Assembly (NCBI RefSeq): GCF_902726645.1
Contig: NZ_CACVAO010000001.1
Span: 3,146,764-3,210,763, forward strand
DNA: 64,000 nt
Origin: Halobacillus ihumii
Lineage (GTDB): Bacteria; Bacillota; Bacilli; Bacillales; Halobacillaceae
Direction of reading: 5' to 3'
Both the position numbers and the translations under genes were made by a program. Below are positions 35,697 through 43,106 of the stretch, in pieces. A model generated the notes under the pieces. The model was not told the DNA's origin and ran no database searches. It saw only the letters and a list, made by a program, of their open reading frames with translations. Within the stretch, counting starts at the first letter, position 1; every line of letters begins with the position of its first letter.

Positions 35697-36371
35697 CTAA
35701 TCATCCCATTTATAGTTGTAAAAGGCTTCTCTAGTTACCCATTTTAATGCTTCTGGATCGTTGGCTCGAATTCCTTCATCAAGGGTTTCAAGCATCCTGG
35801 CTGTCTGAGAAATGTGGGCACGCATTGTGTTCAGCTTTTGTTCCTGAACATTTGTTATGTCATGGACGACATCTGGTTCACCAAGTTCCTCTTCCGTATT
35901 ATTGGCAAAGGCGACCGCATGAAGTTTCGGACGTTTAGCTCGTTCGATTTGTGTTAAAGCACGGACAACAGCTCTTGCTGTCGCTTCATGGTCAGGGTGA
36001 ACGGCATACCCCGGATAAAAGCTGATTACTAAAGAGGGCTGCAGTTCATCGATTAACGCACTGACAAGCTGAGTCATTTTGTGATCGTCTTCAAATTCCA
36101 ATGTTTTGTCCCGCAGTCCAAGCATACGTAAGTCTTCAATTCCCATCGCTTTCGCAGCTTTTTGCAGTTCTGTACGACGGATATCAGGCAGTGTTTCTCG
36201 AGTAGCAAAGGCAGGCATGCCAAGATTTCGACCCATCTCACCAAGTGTTAAACACGCGTAAGTTAGCGGTGTGCCTTGATTAATGTAAGAGGCAATCGTC
36301 CCTGAAACACCGAATGCTTCATCGTCGGGATGTGGAAAAATGACTAGGACGTGGTTTTCTTTTTCGATCAT
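35697..36371 (-). CDS. bshB2: Bacillithiol biosynthesis deacetylase
   Basis: 224-residue LmbE/PIG-L-type zinc deacetylase. The metal motif is FPHPDDEAFGVSGTI near residue 12, with the other His in YAVHPDHEATARAV. It deacetylates GlcNAc-malate in bacillithiol synthesis; length and sequence fit the BshB2 (YojG) form. The gene is alone here, with no bshA or bshC nearby. ATG 36371 (MIEKENHVLV) is preferred over the ATG at 36419: AAGGAG lies ten bases ahead of it. Confidence 0.85.
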   Translation of the reverse strand: MIEKENHVLVIFPHPDDEAFGVSGTIASYINQGTPLTYACLTLGEMGRNLGMPAFATRETLPDIRRTELQKAAKAMGIEDLRMLGLRDKTLEFEDDHKMTQLVSALIDELQPSLVISFYPGYAVHPDHEATARAVVRALTQIERAKRPKLHAVAFANNTEEELGEPDVVHDITNVQEQKLNTMRAHISQTARMLETLDEGIRANDPEALKWVTREAFYNYKWDD

Positions 36372-36524
36372 ATGTGTATCGCTCCTTAAGAGGGTATCTA
36401 ATTCTACATTATTACGCAATTGAGTTAGTTTTTAAAGCTATTTGTTTGCATTTAAACAGGTTTAGCAGAGTATGGAAGAAGGAATAAGACCATTAAGAAG
36501 AGACGGAGAGGAGTTCTTTCTTTT

Positions 36525-37274
36525 ATGGAACAAAGAATCAATCATCTTGTTGATTGGCTGCAAACGAAGGTAAAGGAAGCAGGGGCAAAAGGAGCATTGG
36601 TCGGTGTCAGCGGCGGCATTGATTCAGCTGTAGTGGCAAAGTTAATTAAACGAGCCTTCCCAGATAAATCGCTTGGAGTGATTCTTCCAATCAATCAACG
36701 GGTTGAAGACCAGACGGATGCCGTTGCAGTGGTGGAGGAAGCCAATCTCAATTATGTTGGAATAGAATTAACGGATGCTTATAATGAGACCTATTCAGCT
36801 ATACAAAAAACGCTGGTAGAAAAGGGAGATTGGAATGAAGAAACCTCCCAGCTGGGCGGAGCAAATTTTCAAGCCCGATTACGGATGAGCACCCTGTACG
36901 CAGTGGCCAGTAATTATGGTTATTTAGTGGTTGGTACAGATAATGCGGCTGAGGATTATACAGGTTATTTTACAAAATACGGAGACGGCGGTGTGGACTT
37001 AGTTCCCTTGATCCATATGAGAAAAGAAGAGGTACGGGAAATGGCCGAGTACTTACATATCCCTGACTCAGTGATCAAGAAGAAGCCAAGTGCTGAACTG
37101 TGGGAAGGTCAGTCTGACGAAGAGGAAATGGGTATTTCCTATAAGGCGATCGATGCCTACTTGCGCGGAGAAAATATTGACCCTGAAGATGAGCGACGAC
37201 TTCAAGCGCTTCATGATCGAACAGAGCATAAGAGGCAAGTTCCCGCCGGCCCTCCTAAATATGAGGACGAGTAA
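36525..37274 (+). CDS. nadE: Ammonia-dependent NAD+ synthetase
   Basis: 249-residue final enzyme of NAD synthesis, converting deamido-NAD, ATP and ammonia to NAD. The P-loop is VGVSGGIDSAVVAKL (residues 26-40); VGTDNAAEDYTGYFTKYGDG and the C-terminal RxVPAGPP-type tail (KRQVPAGPPKY) are typical. No glutaminase domain is present. It starts an operon with a cysteine hydrolase gene two bases on. Start ATG 36525 after GAGAGGAG. Confidence 0.92.
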   Translation: MEQRINHLVDWLQTKVKEAGAKGALVGVSGGIDSAVVAKLIKRAFPDKSLGVILPINQRVEDQTDAVAVVEEANLNYVGIELTDAYNETYSAIQKTLVEKGDWNEETSQLGGANFQARLRMSTLYAVASNYGYLVVGTDNAAEDYTGYFTKYGDGGVDLVPLIHMRKEEVREMAEYLHIPDSVIKKKPSAELWEGQSDEEEMGISYKAIDAYLRGENIDPEDERRLQALHDRTEHKRQVPAGPPKYEDE

Positions 37275-37276
37275 GG

Positions 37277-37834
37277 ATGGCCCAAAAAACTGCTTTACTC
37301 ATTATCGATATGATTAATAAAATGGATTTTGACGGCGGCGAGGCTCTGCTGGAAAATACGAAATCCATAATGGACAACTTAAATCGTTTAAAAAAAGAGG
37401 TCAAGCAACGAGGCATTCCTGTAATCTATGTAAATGATAATTTTGGGCTATGGCAAGATAATAAGACCGACCTTATTGAGGAATGCAGAAAGGGAATCGG
37501 CCGTCCTATCATTAACGGAATTCTCCCGGAAGATGATGACTATTTTATTATTAAACCTAAACACTCCGGTTTTTACGGGACCCAATTGAATATTTTGTTG
37601 GGGCAGCTGGGCATTTCCAACTTGATCTTAACCGGGGTCGCAGGGGATATTTGTGTTTTATTTACAGCCAATGACGCTTATATGCGTGAATTTAACTTAT
37701 GGGTTCCACGAGATGGAATAGCCTCAGAGAAAGAAGAAGATAACGAAAATGCGATTAAAATTATCGAAAGGTCACTGTTTGCGCATACAGCCAAAATCTC
37801 TAAAACCGATATTGATAAGGTTTTTGATTATTGA
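37277..37834 (+). CDS. Isochorismatase-family cysteine hydrolase
   Basis: 185-residue alpha/beta hydrolase of the isochorismatase/nicotinamidase superfamily. The triad candidates are Asp in LLIIDMINKMDF, Lys in IIKPKHSGFYG and Cys in GVAGDICVLFTANDAY. The metal-binding DxH of true nicotinamidases is not evident (DNFGLW in that place), so amidase substrate is uncertain. Coupling to nadE hints at a pyridine-nucleotide role. The stop codon overlaps the -35 of the next promoter. Confidence 0.8.
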   Translation: MAQKTALLIIDMINKMDFDGGEALLENTKSIMDNLNRLKKEVKQRGIPVIYVNDNFGLWQDNKTDLIEECRKGIGRPIINGILPEDDDYFIIKPKHSGFYGTQLNILLGQLGISNLILTGVAGDICVLFTANDAYMREFNLWVPRDGIASEKEEDNENAIKIIERSLFAHTAKISKTDIDKVFDY

Positions 37835-37859
37835 CATTTCTGAGGGAACTGTATATTCT
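37831..37859 (+). promoter_or_regulatory. SigA promoter of the mutS2-like leader
   Basis: TTGACA, 17-base spacer, TATTCT. Transcription would begin near 37866, leaving a leader of about 370 bases before the MutS2-like start codon. Confidence 0.7.
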
Positions 37860-37918
37860 AAAGGTAGAGAACGGTATGTTCTGCCATTTAATTCCATTCT
37901 TTAAAGGAGAATGTTTGT

Positions 37919-37939
37919 ATGAGTGTTGTTCTTAACTAA
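37919..37939 (+). CDS. Six-codon upstream ORF (MSVVLN) in the mutS2-like leader
   Basis: ATG-AGT-GTT-GTT-CTT-AAC-TAA with a strong AAAGGAGA site (37903-37910) at ideal eight-base spacing. Its last codons can pair with 38025-38037 (13 pairs, including a perfect TCTTAACTA/TAGTTAAGA). This is the layout of leader peptides that sense ribosome stalling by antibiotics; function here is inferred. Confidence 0.55.
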   Translation: MSVVLN

Positions 37940-38099
37940 ATCCGTTAATTGGATACTGTTCTGAAATTTTGAGAAAGACATGCAATATGCAGGTCATATT
38001 TGTGTTTTCTAAATTTTTCAGAAATAGTTAAGAGCGAGCATTCTCATAGCAGAAGCATCTGATATACAAGCTATGGCTTACTTAGTCATAGCTTTTTTT
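37926..38099 (+). promoter_or_regulatory. First attenuator: structured leader with terminator 1
   Basis: An outer helix joins the uORF to 38025-38037 and encloses a nested stem with the GACATGC / GCAGGTC tip at 37979-37997. Terminator 1 is AAGCTATG (38068-38075) with CATAGCTT (38087-38094) and seven T. CATAGC at 38045-38050 can instead pair with GCTATG (38070-38075), forming an antiterminator. Confidence 0.6.
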
Positions 38100-38130
38100 A
38101 TATCACTTAAATGGCGGAGCACCAAAAAGG

Positions 38131-38208
38131 CGCAGCAATGTGTCTTTAGGTTCTCCATAAATAACCATTTCAGCTGCGATGAGCCTTTGAGCTTATGGCG
38201 GCTTTTTT
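38131..38208 (+). promoter_or_regulatory. Second attenuator: antiterminator and terminator 2
   Basis: Terminator 2 pairs 38172-38184 with 38191-38203 (one mismatch) and ends in six T, 27 bases before the MutS2-like start codon. CGCAGC at 38131-38136 complements GCTGCG at 38173-38178, so an alternative antiterminating fold exists. A three-codon ORF (ATG-TGT-CTT-TAG, 38138) starts right beside this arm behind AAAAAGG. Confidence 0.55.
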
Positions 38209-38235
38209 ATGGTTGAAAATAGGAGGTAATCAAAG

Positions 38236-40161
38236 TTGAACAAGGTAACCTTTCAAACGTTAGAATTTCATGAGATTTTATTGGAAGTGAGCGGCTACGC
38301 ATTAACCGATAAAGGAAAAGAAACGATCTTAGCATGCAAACCATCAAACGATAAACGGTTGATTACTCATTGGCATCAGGAAGTTGATGAAGCAAAAGCG
38401 ATCCTCTCGAGCTCCGGTAATGTGCCTATTCATACCTTGAATGATGTCACTCAAATGCTGGAACAAGCCAAAAAAGGCATGTTAATTCGGGCTGATCAAT
38501 TTTCCCGGCTGGCTTCATTTCTAGATCATTGCACAAAATTAAAACGGTTCATGAAAGGGAAAGAAATCATGGCTCCGACGATTAGTCTGTATGCGTGGTC
38601 AATTGCGGATTTAACTATACTGGAAGAAGAATTACATCGGGTCATCCGGCATGGTCAAGTGGACGACTACGCCTCTAAAGCCTTAGCGAAAATCCGCAAA
38701 AAAATAGCATCTAAAAGCATGAAGATTAAAGAGAAAATCGATCACATGACAAAGTCTGCTAAGTTTAAACCATATATGCAGGATAAACTCGTGGTCGAAA
38801 AGAATGGGAGATATACTCTTCCAATTAAGAAAGAAAATCGAAATAAAGTAAAGGGATCCATTGTGGATCAGTCTTCTTCAGGAGCTACTTTATTTATTGA
38901 GCCCGAGGAGGTGACAGTTCATCAAGAAGAGTTGCATATTCTTAAAATTAGTGAGGAGCAAGAGGTGGAGCAAATCCTCTACACGCTGACGAACACGGTT
39001 ACATCCTACGAACAAGAGTTGTCTATTGCCATGGAAACGATGCATAAGTATGATGTTATTTTTGCAAAAGCGAAGTACAGTCAGCACATCAATGGAAAGT
39101 CAGTAACTATAAATGAGGAGGACATCATCAACTTACAAGAAGCCAGACATCCGCTGCTTAGGGAACAAGCTGTGCCTTTGACGATTACGATGGACTCGGA
39201 TGATCGAAGTTTAGTAATTACAGGACCGAATACAGGTGGGAAAACGGTTACTCTTAAGACAGTTGGACTTCTGGTAATAATGGCGCAAGCAGGTATTCAT
39301 ATACCAGCGTCAAAAGGAAGTACGCTGCCTCTATACCAACACGTGCTTGTTGATATCGGGGACGGACAAAATATTAAGGAAAATCTAAGCACGTTCAGTT
39401 CAAGACTAGTGAACATCATTGAAGTGATGAGGCAAGCCAACGAGTACAGTCTTGTGCTGCTTGATGAATTAGGTTCTGGAACGGATCCGGGAGAGGGAAT
39501 GGGTCTAGCTACAGCTATTTTAGATCAATTAGCTGATAAAGGGGCCAGAATATTAGCTACTACCCATTATAGTGAGATGAAGGATTATGCAGAAGGGAAA
39601 CAAGGATTTATCAATGCTGCCATGGAGTTTGATGTTGACACACTGCAGCCAACGTATAAACTTATCCTGGGTGCAACAGGGAAAAGTCAGGCATTTGATA
39701 TCGCCTTAAAGCTTGGTTTACACCCGAAGATTCTTGAAAAAGCTTACGCGATTACGTATAAACAGGAAAAAACTTTTCATGTCGATGATACATGTTTAAG
39801 GAAGCTTGATTATAGCCAACAAGTTGCCGTTAACCGTTACGGAAAGGTGTCTCGATCGAAAGGGAAGGTTGATCATACATCAGCCGAATTCCAGATGGGA
39901 GACAATGTTACCATTCAAGCAACAGGGGAGACGGCTATTGTCTATAAAGGGCCAGACCAACGGGGGAATTATATTGTGCAAATTAAAGGAGAAAAGCAGA
40001 CCATTAATCATAAGCGGTTAAAGCTTCATATCCCAGCAAAAGAACTTTATCCTGAAGACTACGACTTTGATATTATTTTCAAATCAAAAGAGTACCGTAA
40101 AATCAAACATCAAATGGGGAAGAAGCATGTGGAAGGGCAGTATCTTGAGGAGGAAGAATAA
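38236..40161 (+). CDS. MutS2-like ATPase lacking the Smr nuclease domain
   Basis: 641-residue MutS-family ATPase. It has the MutS2-type core and clamp region (residues 1-320), Walker A GPNTGGKT at 330-337, the stretch ENLSTFSSRL, Walker B VLLDELGSGTDPGEG and the His switch ATTHYSEMK. After about 510 the long coiled region of MutS2 is missing; a KOW-like segment follows (GDNVTIQATGETAIVYKG), and the Smr domain is absent. Canonical MutS2 (about 780 aa) splits collided ribosomes or limits recombination. Start TTG 38236 with TAGGAGG ahead. The attenuator leader suggests induction by translation inhibition. Confidence 0.82.
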   Translation: MNKVTFQTLEFHEILLEVSGYALTDKGKETILACKPSNDKRLITHWHQEVDEAKAILSSSGNVPIHTLNDVTQMLEQAKKGMLIRADQFSRLASFLDHCTKLKRFMKGKEIMAPTISLYAWSIADLTILEEELHRVIRHGQVDDYASKALAKIRKKIASKSMKIKEKIDHMTKSAKFKPYMQDKLVVEKNGRYTLPIKKENRNKVKGSIVDQSSSGATLFIEPEEVTVHQEELHILKISEEQEVEQILYTLTNTVTSYEQELSIAMETMHKYDVIFAKAKYSQHINGKSVTINEEDIINLQEARHPLLREQAVPLTITMDSDDRSLVITGPNTGGKTVTLKTVGLLVIMAQAGIHIPASKGSTLPLYQHVLVDIGDGQNIKENLSTFSSRLVNIIEVMRQANEYSLVLLDELGSGTDPGEGMGLATAILDQLADKGARILATTHYSEMKDYAEGKQGFINAAMEFDVDTLQPTYKLILGATGKSQAFDIALKLGLHPKILEKAYAITYKQEKTFHVDDTCLRKLDYSQQVAVNRYGKVSRSKGKVDHTSAEFQMGDNVTIQATGETAIVYKGPDQRGNYIVQIKGEKQTINHKRLKLHIPAKELYPEDYDFDIIFKSKEYRKIKHQMGKKHVEGQYLEEEE

Positions 40162-40229
40162 ACAATTCCTTCGGTTATTTATATAAGGTCGTGTTATGCT
40201 CAAAGAAATCATGAGGGAGAGGTGATCAT

Positions 40230-40919
40230 ATGACTGGTCGGATAAAATGGTTTATGGTCGTTGGTCTTCTAATTATTGTAGGTGTACTGGTTATTCCAGA
40301 AGCCTATGCTTACTTCACGAAAAGAAATTATGAGAGCCACGCGGTTACAGAAGCAGATATTCCCGATAATTATCATGTAGCCACTTTTGCAGGCGGATGT
40401 TTTTGGTGCATGGAACCGCCTTTTGAGAAGCTAAAAGGGGTGAAAGAAGCGGTTTCTGGATACACGGGAGGACATACTGAAAATCCTACGTATGAAGAGG
40501 TATCTGCCGGTGGAACAGGTCACCTTGAAGCTGTTCAAGTTTATTTTAATCCTGATGTAATTACCTATGAACAGCTGCTGGCCGTTTATTGGCGACAGAT
40601 TAACCCAACGGATGATGAAGGACAATTTGTTGATCGTGGTTATCAATACACGACTGCTATTTTTTATCACTCTGAAAAACAAAAAAAGCTGGCTCAGCAG
40701 TCCAAACAGCACATAGCTGAGTCGGGCCGTTTTGAAGGAGAGATCGTAACACCGATTCGACCTGCAGAAGAATTCTATCGTGCTGAAGAATATCATCAGG
40801 ATTATTATAAGAAAAATGAGTGGAGATACAAGTTTTATAGAGGAAATTCAAAAAGAGACGATTATTTAGAAAAGACCTGGGGGGAAGACCGAGAGCTAAA
40901 CCTTCCGAAAAAGGAATAA
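40230..40919 (+). CDS. msrA: Membrane-anchored peptide methionine sulfoxide reductase A
   Basis: 229-residue MsrA with an N-terminal membrane or signal segment (residues 6-28). The catalytic motif is FAGGCFWCMEPPFEKL, with Cys57 as nucleophile and Cys60 nearby; SGYTGGHTENPTYEEVSAG follows. Export would let it repair oxidised methionines outside the cytoplasm, unlike the usual soluble MsrA. No MsrB is adjacent. Start ATG 40230 has GGGAGAGG ahead. A terminator follows. Confidence 0.88.
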   Translation: MTGRIKWFMVVGLLIIVGVLVIPEAYAYFTKRNYESHAVTEADIPDNYHVATFAGGCFWCMEPPFEKLKGVKEAVSGYTGGHTENPTYEEVSAGGTGHLEAVQVYFNPDVITYEQLLAVYWRQINPTDDEGQFVDRGYQYTTAIFYHSEKQKKLAQQSKQHIAESGRFEGEIVTPIRPAEEFYRAEEYHQDYYKKNEWRYKFYRGNSKRDDYLEKTWGEDRELNLPKKE

Positions 40920-40927
40920 ACATCTAA

Positions 40928-40956
40928 AAACCCGCTGGCTAAGGCTAGCGGGTTTA
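40928..40956. terminator. Terminator between msrA and a small gene
   Basis: AAACCCGCT / AGCGGGTTT hairpin; could serve both convergent genes. Confidence 0.7.
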
Positions 40957-40962
40957 GTATCA

Positions 40963-41082
40963 TTAATACTGTTCTGTTTGTTTAGGTGTCATTTCCGTTG
41001 GTTTTGATTCAAGGTCTGTGTAACCTACAAAACCGAAGGAAATGACAATGAGTAACAAAATTGCGAATAATACTTTTCTCAC
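40963..41082 (-). CDS. Possible 39-aa secreted or membrane peptide
   Basis: GTG at 41082 lies six bases after GGAGGT and opens a 39-codon frame: a basic start and hydrophobic stretch (RKVLFAILLLIVISFGFV) followed by a polar tail ending KQTEQY. It looks like a small membrane-anchored or exported peptide. No homologue recognised. The rest of the gap to 41316 shows no gene. Confidence 0.5.
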   Translation of the reverse strand: MRKVLFAILLLIVISFGFVGYTDLESKPTEMTPKQTEQY

Positions 41083-41316
41083 TAAAATACCTCCAAGGAG
41101 TAATGTGTACATTGTGTTTAGACGAATGTTAGTTTAGAGATCCCTTGAAGTTATGATGAAAGAATTAAATGAATCGTCGCATTCCAAACTTTGTAAGAAG
41201 GGATCGAAGAAGTATCTATTAAATTGGTGACTTTCACTAGAATTTCCTTTTTTATTTTACTTGTTGCCTAGGACAATTGCAACATATTTTGTCGAATCTG
41301 CAAGAAAATTTCAATG

Positions 41317-41631
41317 TTAAGAAACTAGTTTTAAACCTACGACTCCAATCACAATACAACTAATGAAAAATAGTCGTTTCACACTAGCTTTTTCTTTAAA
41401 CAATAGGATACCGAGCAGTACGGTTCCAACAGAGCCTATTCCTGTCCAGATCCCATATGCGGTACCGATGGGCAGGTCTTTAAGCGACAGGGAGAGAAAG
41501 TATAGGCTTAATCCCCCTGAAACAATGGCTAACAGGGTAGGAATTTTTCTGCGGAATCCTTCTGATAGTTTGAGGAACAGCATCCCTGACATTTCTCCAA
41601 TACCAGCAAAAAGTAAAAAGATCCATGACAT
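41317..41631 (-). CDS. Small multidrug resistance (SMR) transporter subunit
   Basis: 104-residue four-span SMR protein. The essential membrane Glu13 is in LLFAGIGEMSGMLFLKLSEG, and GTAYGIWTGIGSVGTVLLGI is the family signature. It abuts another SMR gene (stop and start overlap at 41631), so the two probably form a hetero-oligomeric efflux pump such as B. subtilis YvdR/YvdS or YkkC/YkkD. Last gene of a TetR-SMR-SMR operon. Confidence 0.88.
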   Translation of the reverse strand: MSWIFLLFAGIGEMSGMLFLKLSEGFRRKIPTLLAIVSGGLSLYFLSLSLKDLPIGTAYGIWTGIGSVGTVLLGILLFKEKASVKRLFFISCIVIGVVGLKLVS

Positions 41632-41981
41632 TATAACCCCTCCTCAGTAATAACTTCCACCTTTGACGACTCTGACATTTTTAAGCCAATGATGCCAAAA
41701 ATTAAAACGGCAATAAAAAAGACCTTTCCGGCGCTTGCGATATCGCCAAGAAATGCCATTCCGATTACGGCTGTACCAGCTGCGCCGATTCCTGTGAAAA
41801 TGGCGTATCCAGTGCCGATGTCGATCATTTTTATTGCTTTTGTAAATAAGAAAAAGCTAATGAAAATGGATATCAAAGTAAAAATGGTAATGAAGGGTTT
41901 TGTAAACCCTTCAGACATTTTAAGACCCACGGCCCAGCCAATTTCAAACAAAGCACCTATAAATAAATAGATCCAGGCCAT
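41631..41981 (-). CDS. SMR transporter subunit, partner of the next gene
   Basis: 116-residue four-span protein with Glu13 in LFIGALFEIGWAVGLKMSEG and GTGYAIFTGIGAAGTAVIG. The longer, more polar C-terminal tail (SSKVEVITEEG) is typical of one partner in paired SMR systems. It follows a TetR-family regulator after two bases; the arrangement matches yvdT-yvdS-yvdR of B. subtilis. No guanidine riboswitch is seen upstream, in contrast to ykkCD. Confidence 0.88.
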   Translation of the reverse strand: MAWIYLFIGALFEIGWAVGLKMSEGFTKPFITIFTLISIFISFFLFTKAIKMIDIGTGYAIFTGIGAAGTAVIGMAFLGDIASAGKVFFIAVLIFGIIGLKMSESSKVEVITEEGL

Positions 41982-41983
41982 AT

Positions 41984-42574
41984 TTAATCCTCCTTGCTTG
42001 ACTTTTGTACACCAAGCCAGAATATTTTAAAACTTGCTTGCTCTCGTTGAGCCAGCGTATCTTTATCGTAGAAATTTTCTTCAAGAAACAGACCATCAAT
42101 TAACGTATAGAAGGCTGAGAGTACATCCTTAATAGGAAGCTGTCGTAAACTGCCTTCTTTCATTCCTTTTTCAATAATGGGCCGGATAATATCATTTGTC
42201 TGTTCCTCCACTTGCAGAAACACTTGCTTAATTTCTTCCGAGAAGTCTTCCGGCGGAAAAAAGGTAAACCGTTTAAAGAACGTACCTTCAGTTGAATTAG
42301 CCATGTGATCAACATAGAATTGATACACTCTTTCCAGACGTTGTTTAACGGGTTGATCGTAGGTTTTTTCCGTGAACGCTTGGAAATGTTCCGTCTCCTT
42401 CATAGCTACTTCTTTTAATACCTCCAGGAAAATTGCTTCCTTACTTCCAAAGTGATTATAAAGCGAAGGCTTTTTAATCCCTACTTTAGAGGCAATATCA
42501 GTAAGACTTGTATTTTCATAGCCGTTATGAGCAAAACGCTCCAGGCTGACATCAATGATTTTCTGTTTTGACAT
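41984..42574 (-). CDS. TetR/AcrR-family repressor of the SMR operon
   Basis: 196-residue regulator. The N-terminal helix-turn-helix is NTSLTDIASKVGIKKPSLYN (residues 20-40); the rest is a helical ligand domain. It is the first gene of the operon with the SMR pair and probably represses it until a toxic cation binds. ATG 42574 is preferred over ATG 42580, judging by the GAGGGATG site. A palindrome just upstream is its probable operator. Confidence 0.87.
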   Translation of the reverse strand: MSKQKIIDVSLERFAHNGYENTSLTDIASKVGIKKPSLYNHFGSKEAIFLEVLKEVAMKETEHFQAFTEKTYDQPVKQRLERVYQFYVDHMANSTEGTFFKRFTFFPPEDFSEEIKQVFLQVEEQTNDIIRPIIEKGMKEGSLRQLPIKDVLSAFYTLIDGLFLEENFYDKDTLAQREQASFKIFWLGVQKSSKED

Positions 42575-42588
42575 GTGCATCCCTCGCT

Positions 42589-42606
42589 AACTAACGGTCG
42601 GTAGTT
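42589..42606. promoter_or_regulatory. Probable TetR-family operator
   Basis: AACTAACGGTCGGTAGTT, an 18-base near-perfect palindrome 15 bases upstream of the regulator's start. Confidence 0.6.
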
Positions 42607-42751
42607 TAATTGTATCACCGAATAATTTGTTTGTCTAGCCTTTTTAAATGTTGAAGAGTGATCAGATGGTTTACTGAAAACGGGATAGGGTATAGAGGAA
42701 TAGGTCGAAATTTTTAGAAATTTCAGCTACTTTGTCTGGAGGGAACATGTT

Positions 42752-42973
42752 TTGAATAAATATAAGTTAGATCGTTATGAAGGTTCATATGCGATATTGA
42801 TTCAGGAAGATACTAATAAAAGTGAACTATTAGTCTTGAAAGAACGACTAATTGCATTCGCTGAAGCGGGAGATCTTCTGTCTATTGACTTTGATGCAAT
42901 GGGGAATTTAAAGGAAGTTCAGGTCGTGGAGAAAGAAAGTGGCAGAGGTGGGATTAAACCTTCTTGCCTGTAG
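42752..42973 (+). CDS. DUF3006-family small protein
   Basis: 73-residue soluble protein starting LNKYKLDRYEGSYAILIQED, the typical DUF3006 beginning (a small beta-barrel-like domain of bacilli and clostridia, function unknown). TTG 42752 is the likely start, with GGAGGG 11 bases ahead. Single gene followed by a strong hairpin. Confidence 0.65.
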   Translation: MNKYKLDRYEGSYAILIQEDTNKSELLVLKERLIAFAEAGDLLSIDFDAMGNLKEVQVVEKESGRGGIKPSCL

Positions 42974-43031
42974 AACGATTGATTATAGAAGTGGCGTTTC
43001 TAAAAGAAATTAAAGGCAAGCTCATAAAATT

Positions 43032-43077
43032 TCAATTAAAACTCCGCAAATGACGAGGGATGCGGAGTTTTAATTGA
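43032..43077. terminator. Long hairpin terminator between convergent genes
   Basis: A 17-base stem starting TCAATTAAAACTCCGCA; T-runs occur on both sides of the GC part, so it can serve both strands. Confidence 0.85.
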
Positions 43078-43106
43078 GGGTTTTTTTAGGGTCGATTTTG
43101 CTGCTG

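Noticed and set aside
38101..38235. T-box leader before the MutS2-like gene
   Set aside because: No AGGGTGGnACCGCG T-box sequence; the pairing pattern fits a uORF-type attenuator instead.
41984..42640. Guanidine (ykkC) riboswitch before the SMR pair
   Set aside because: The upstream region is short and contains only the palindromic operator; none of the conserved riboswitch motifs were found.
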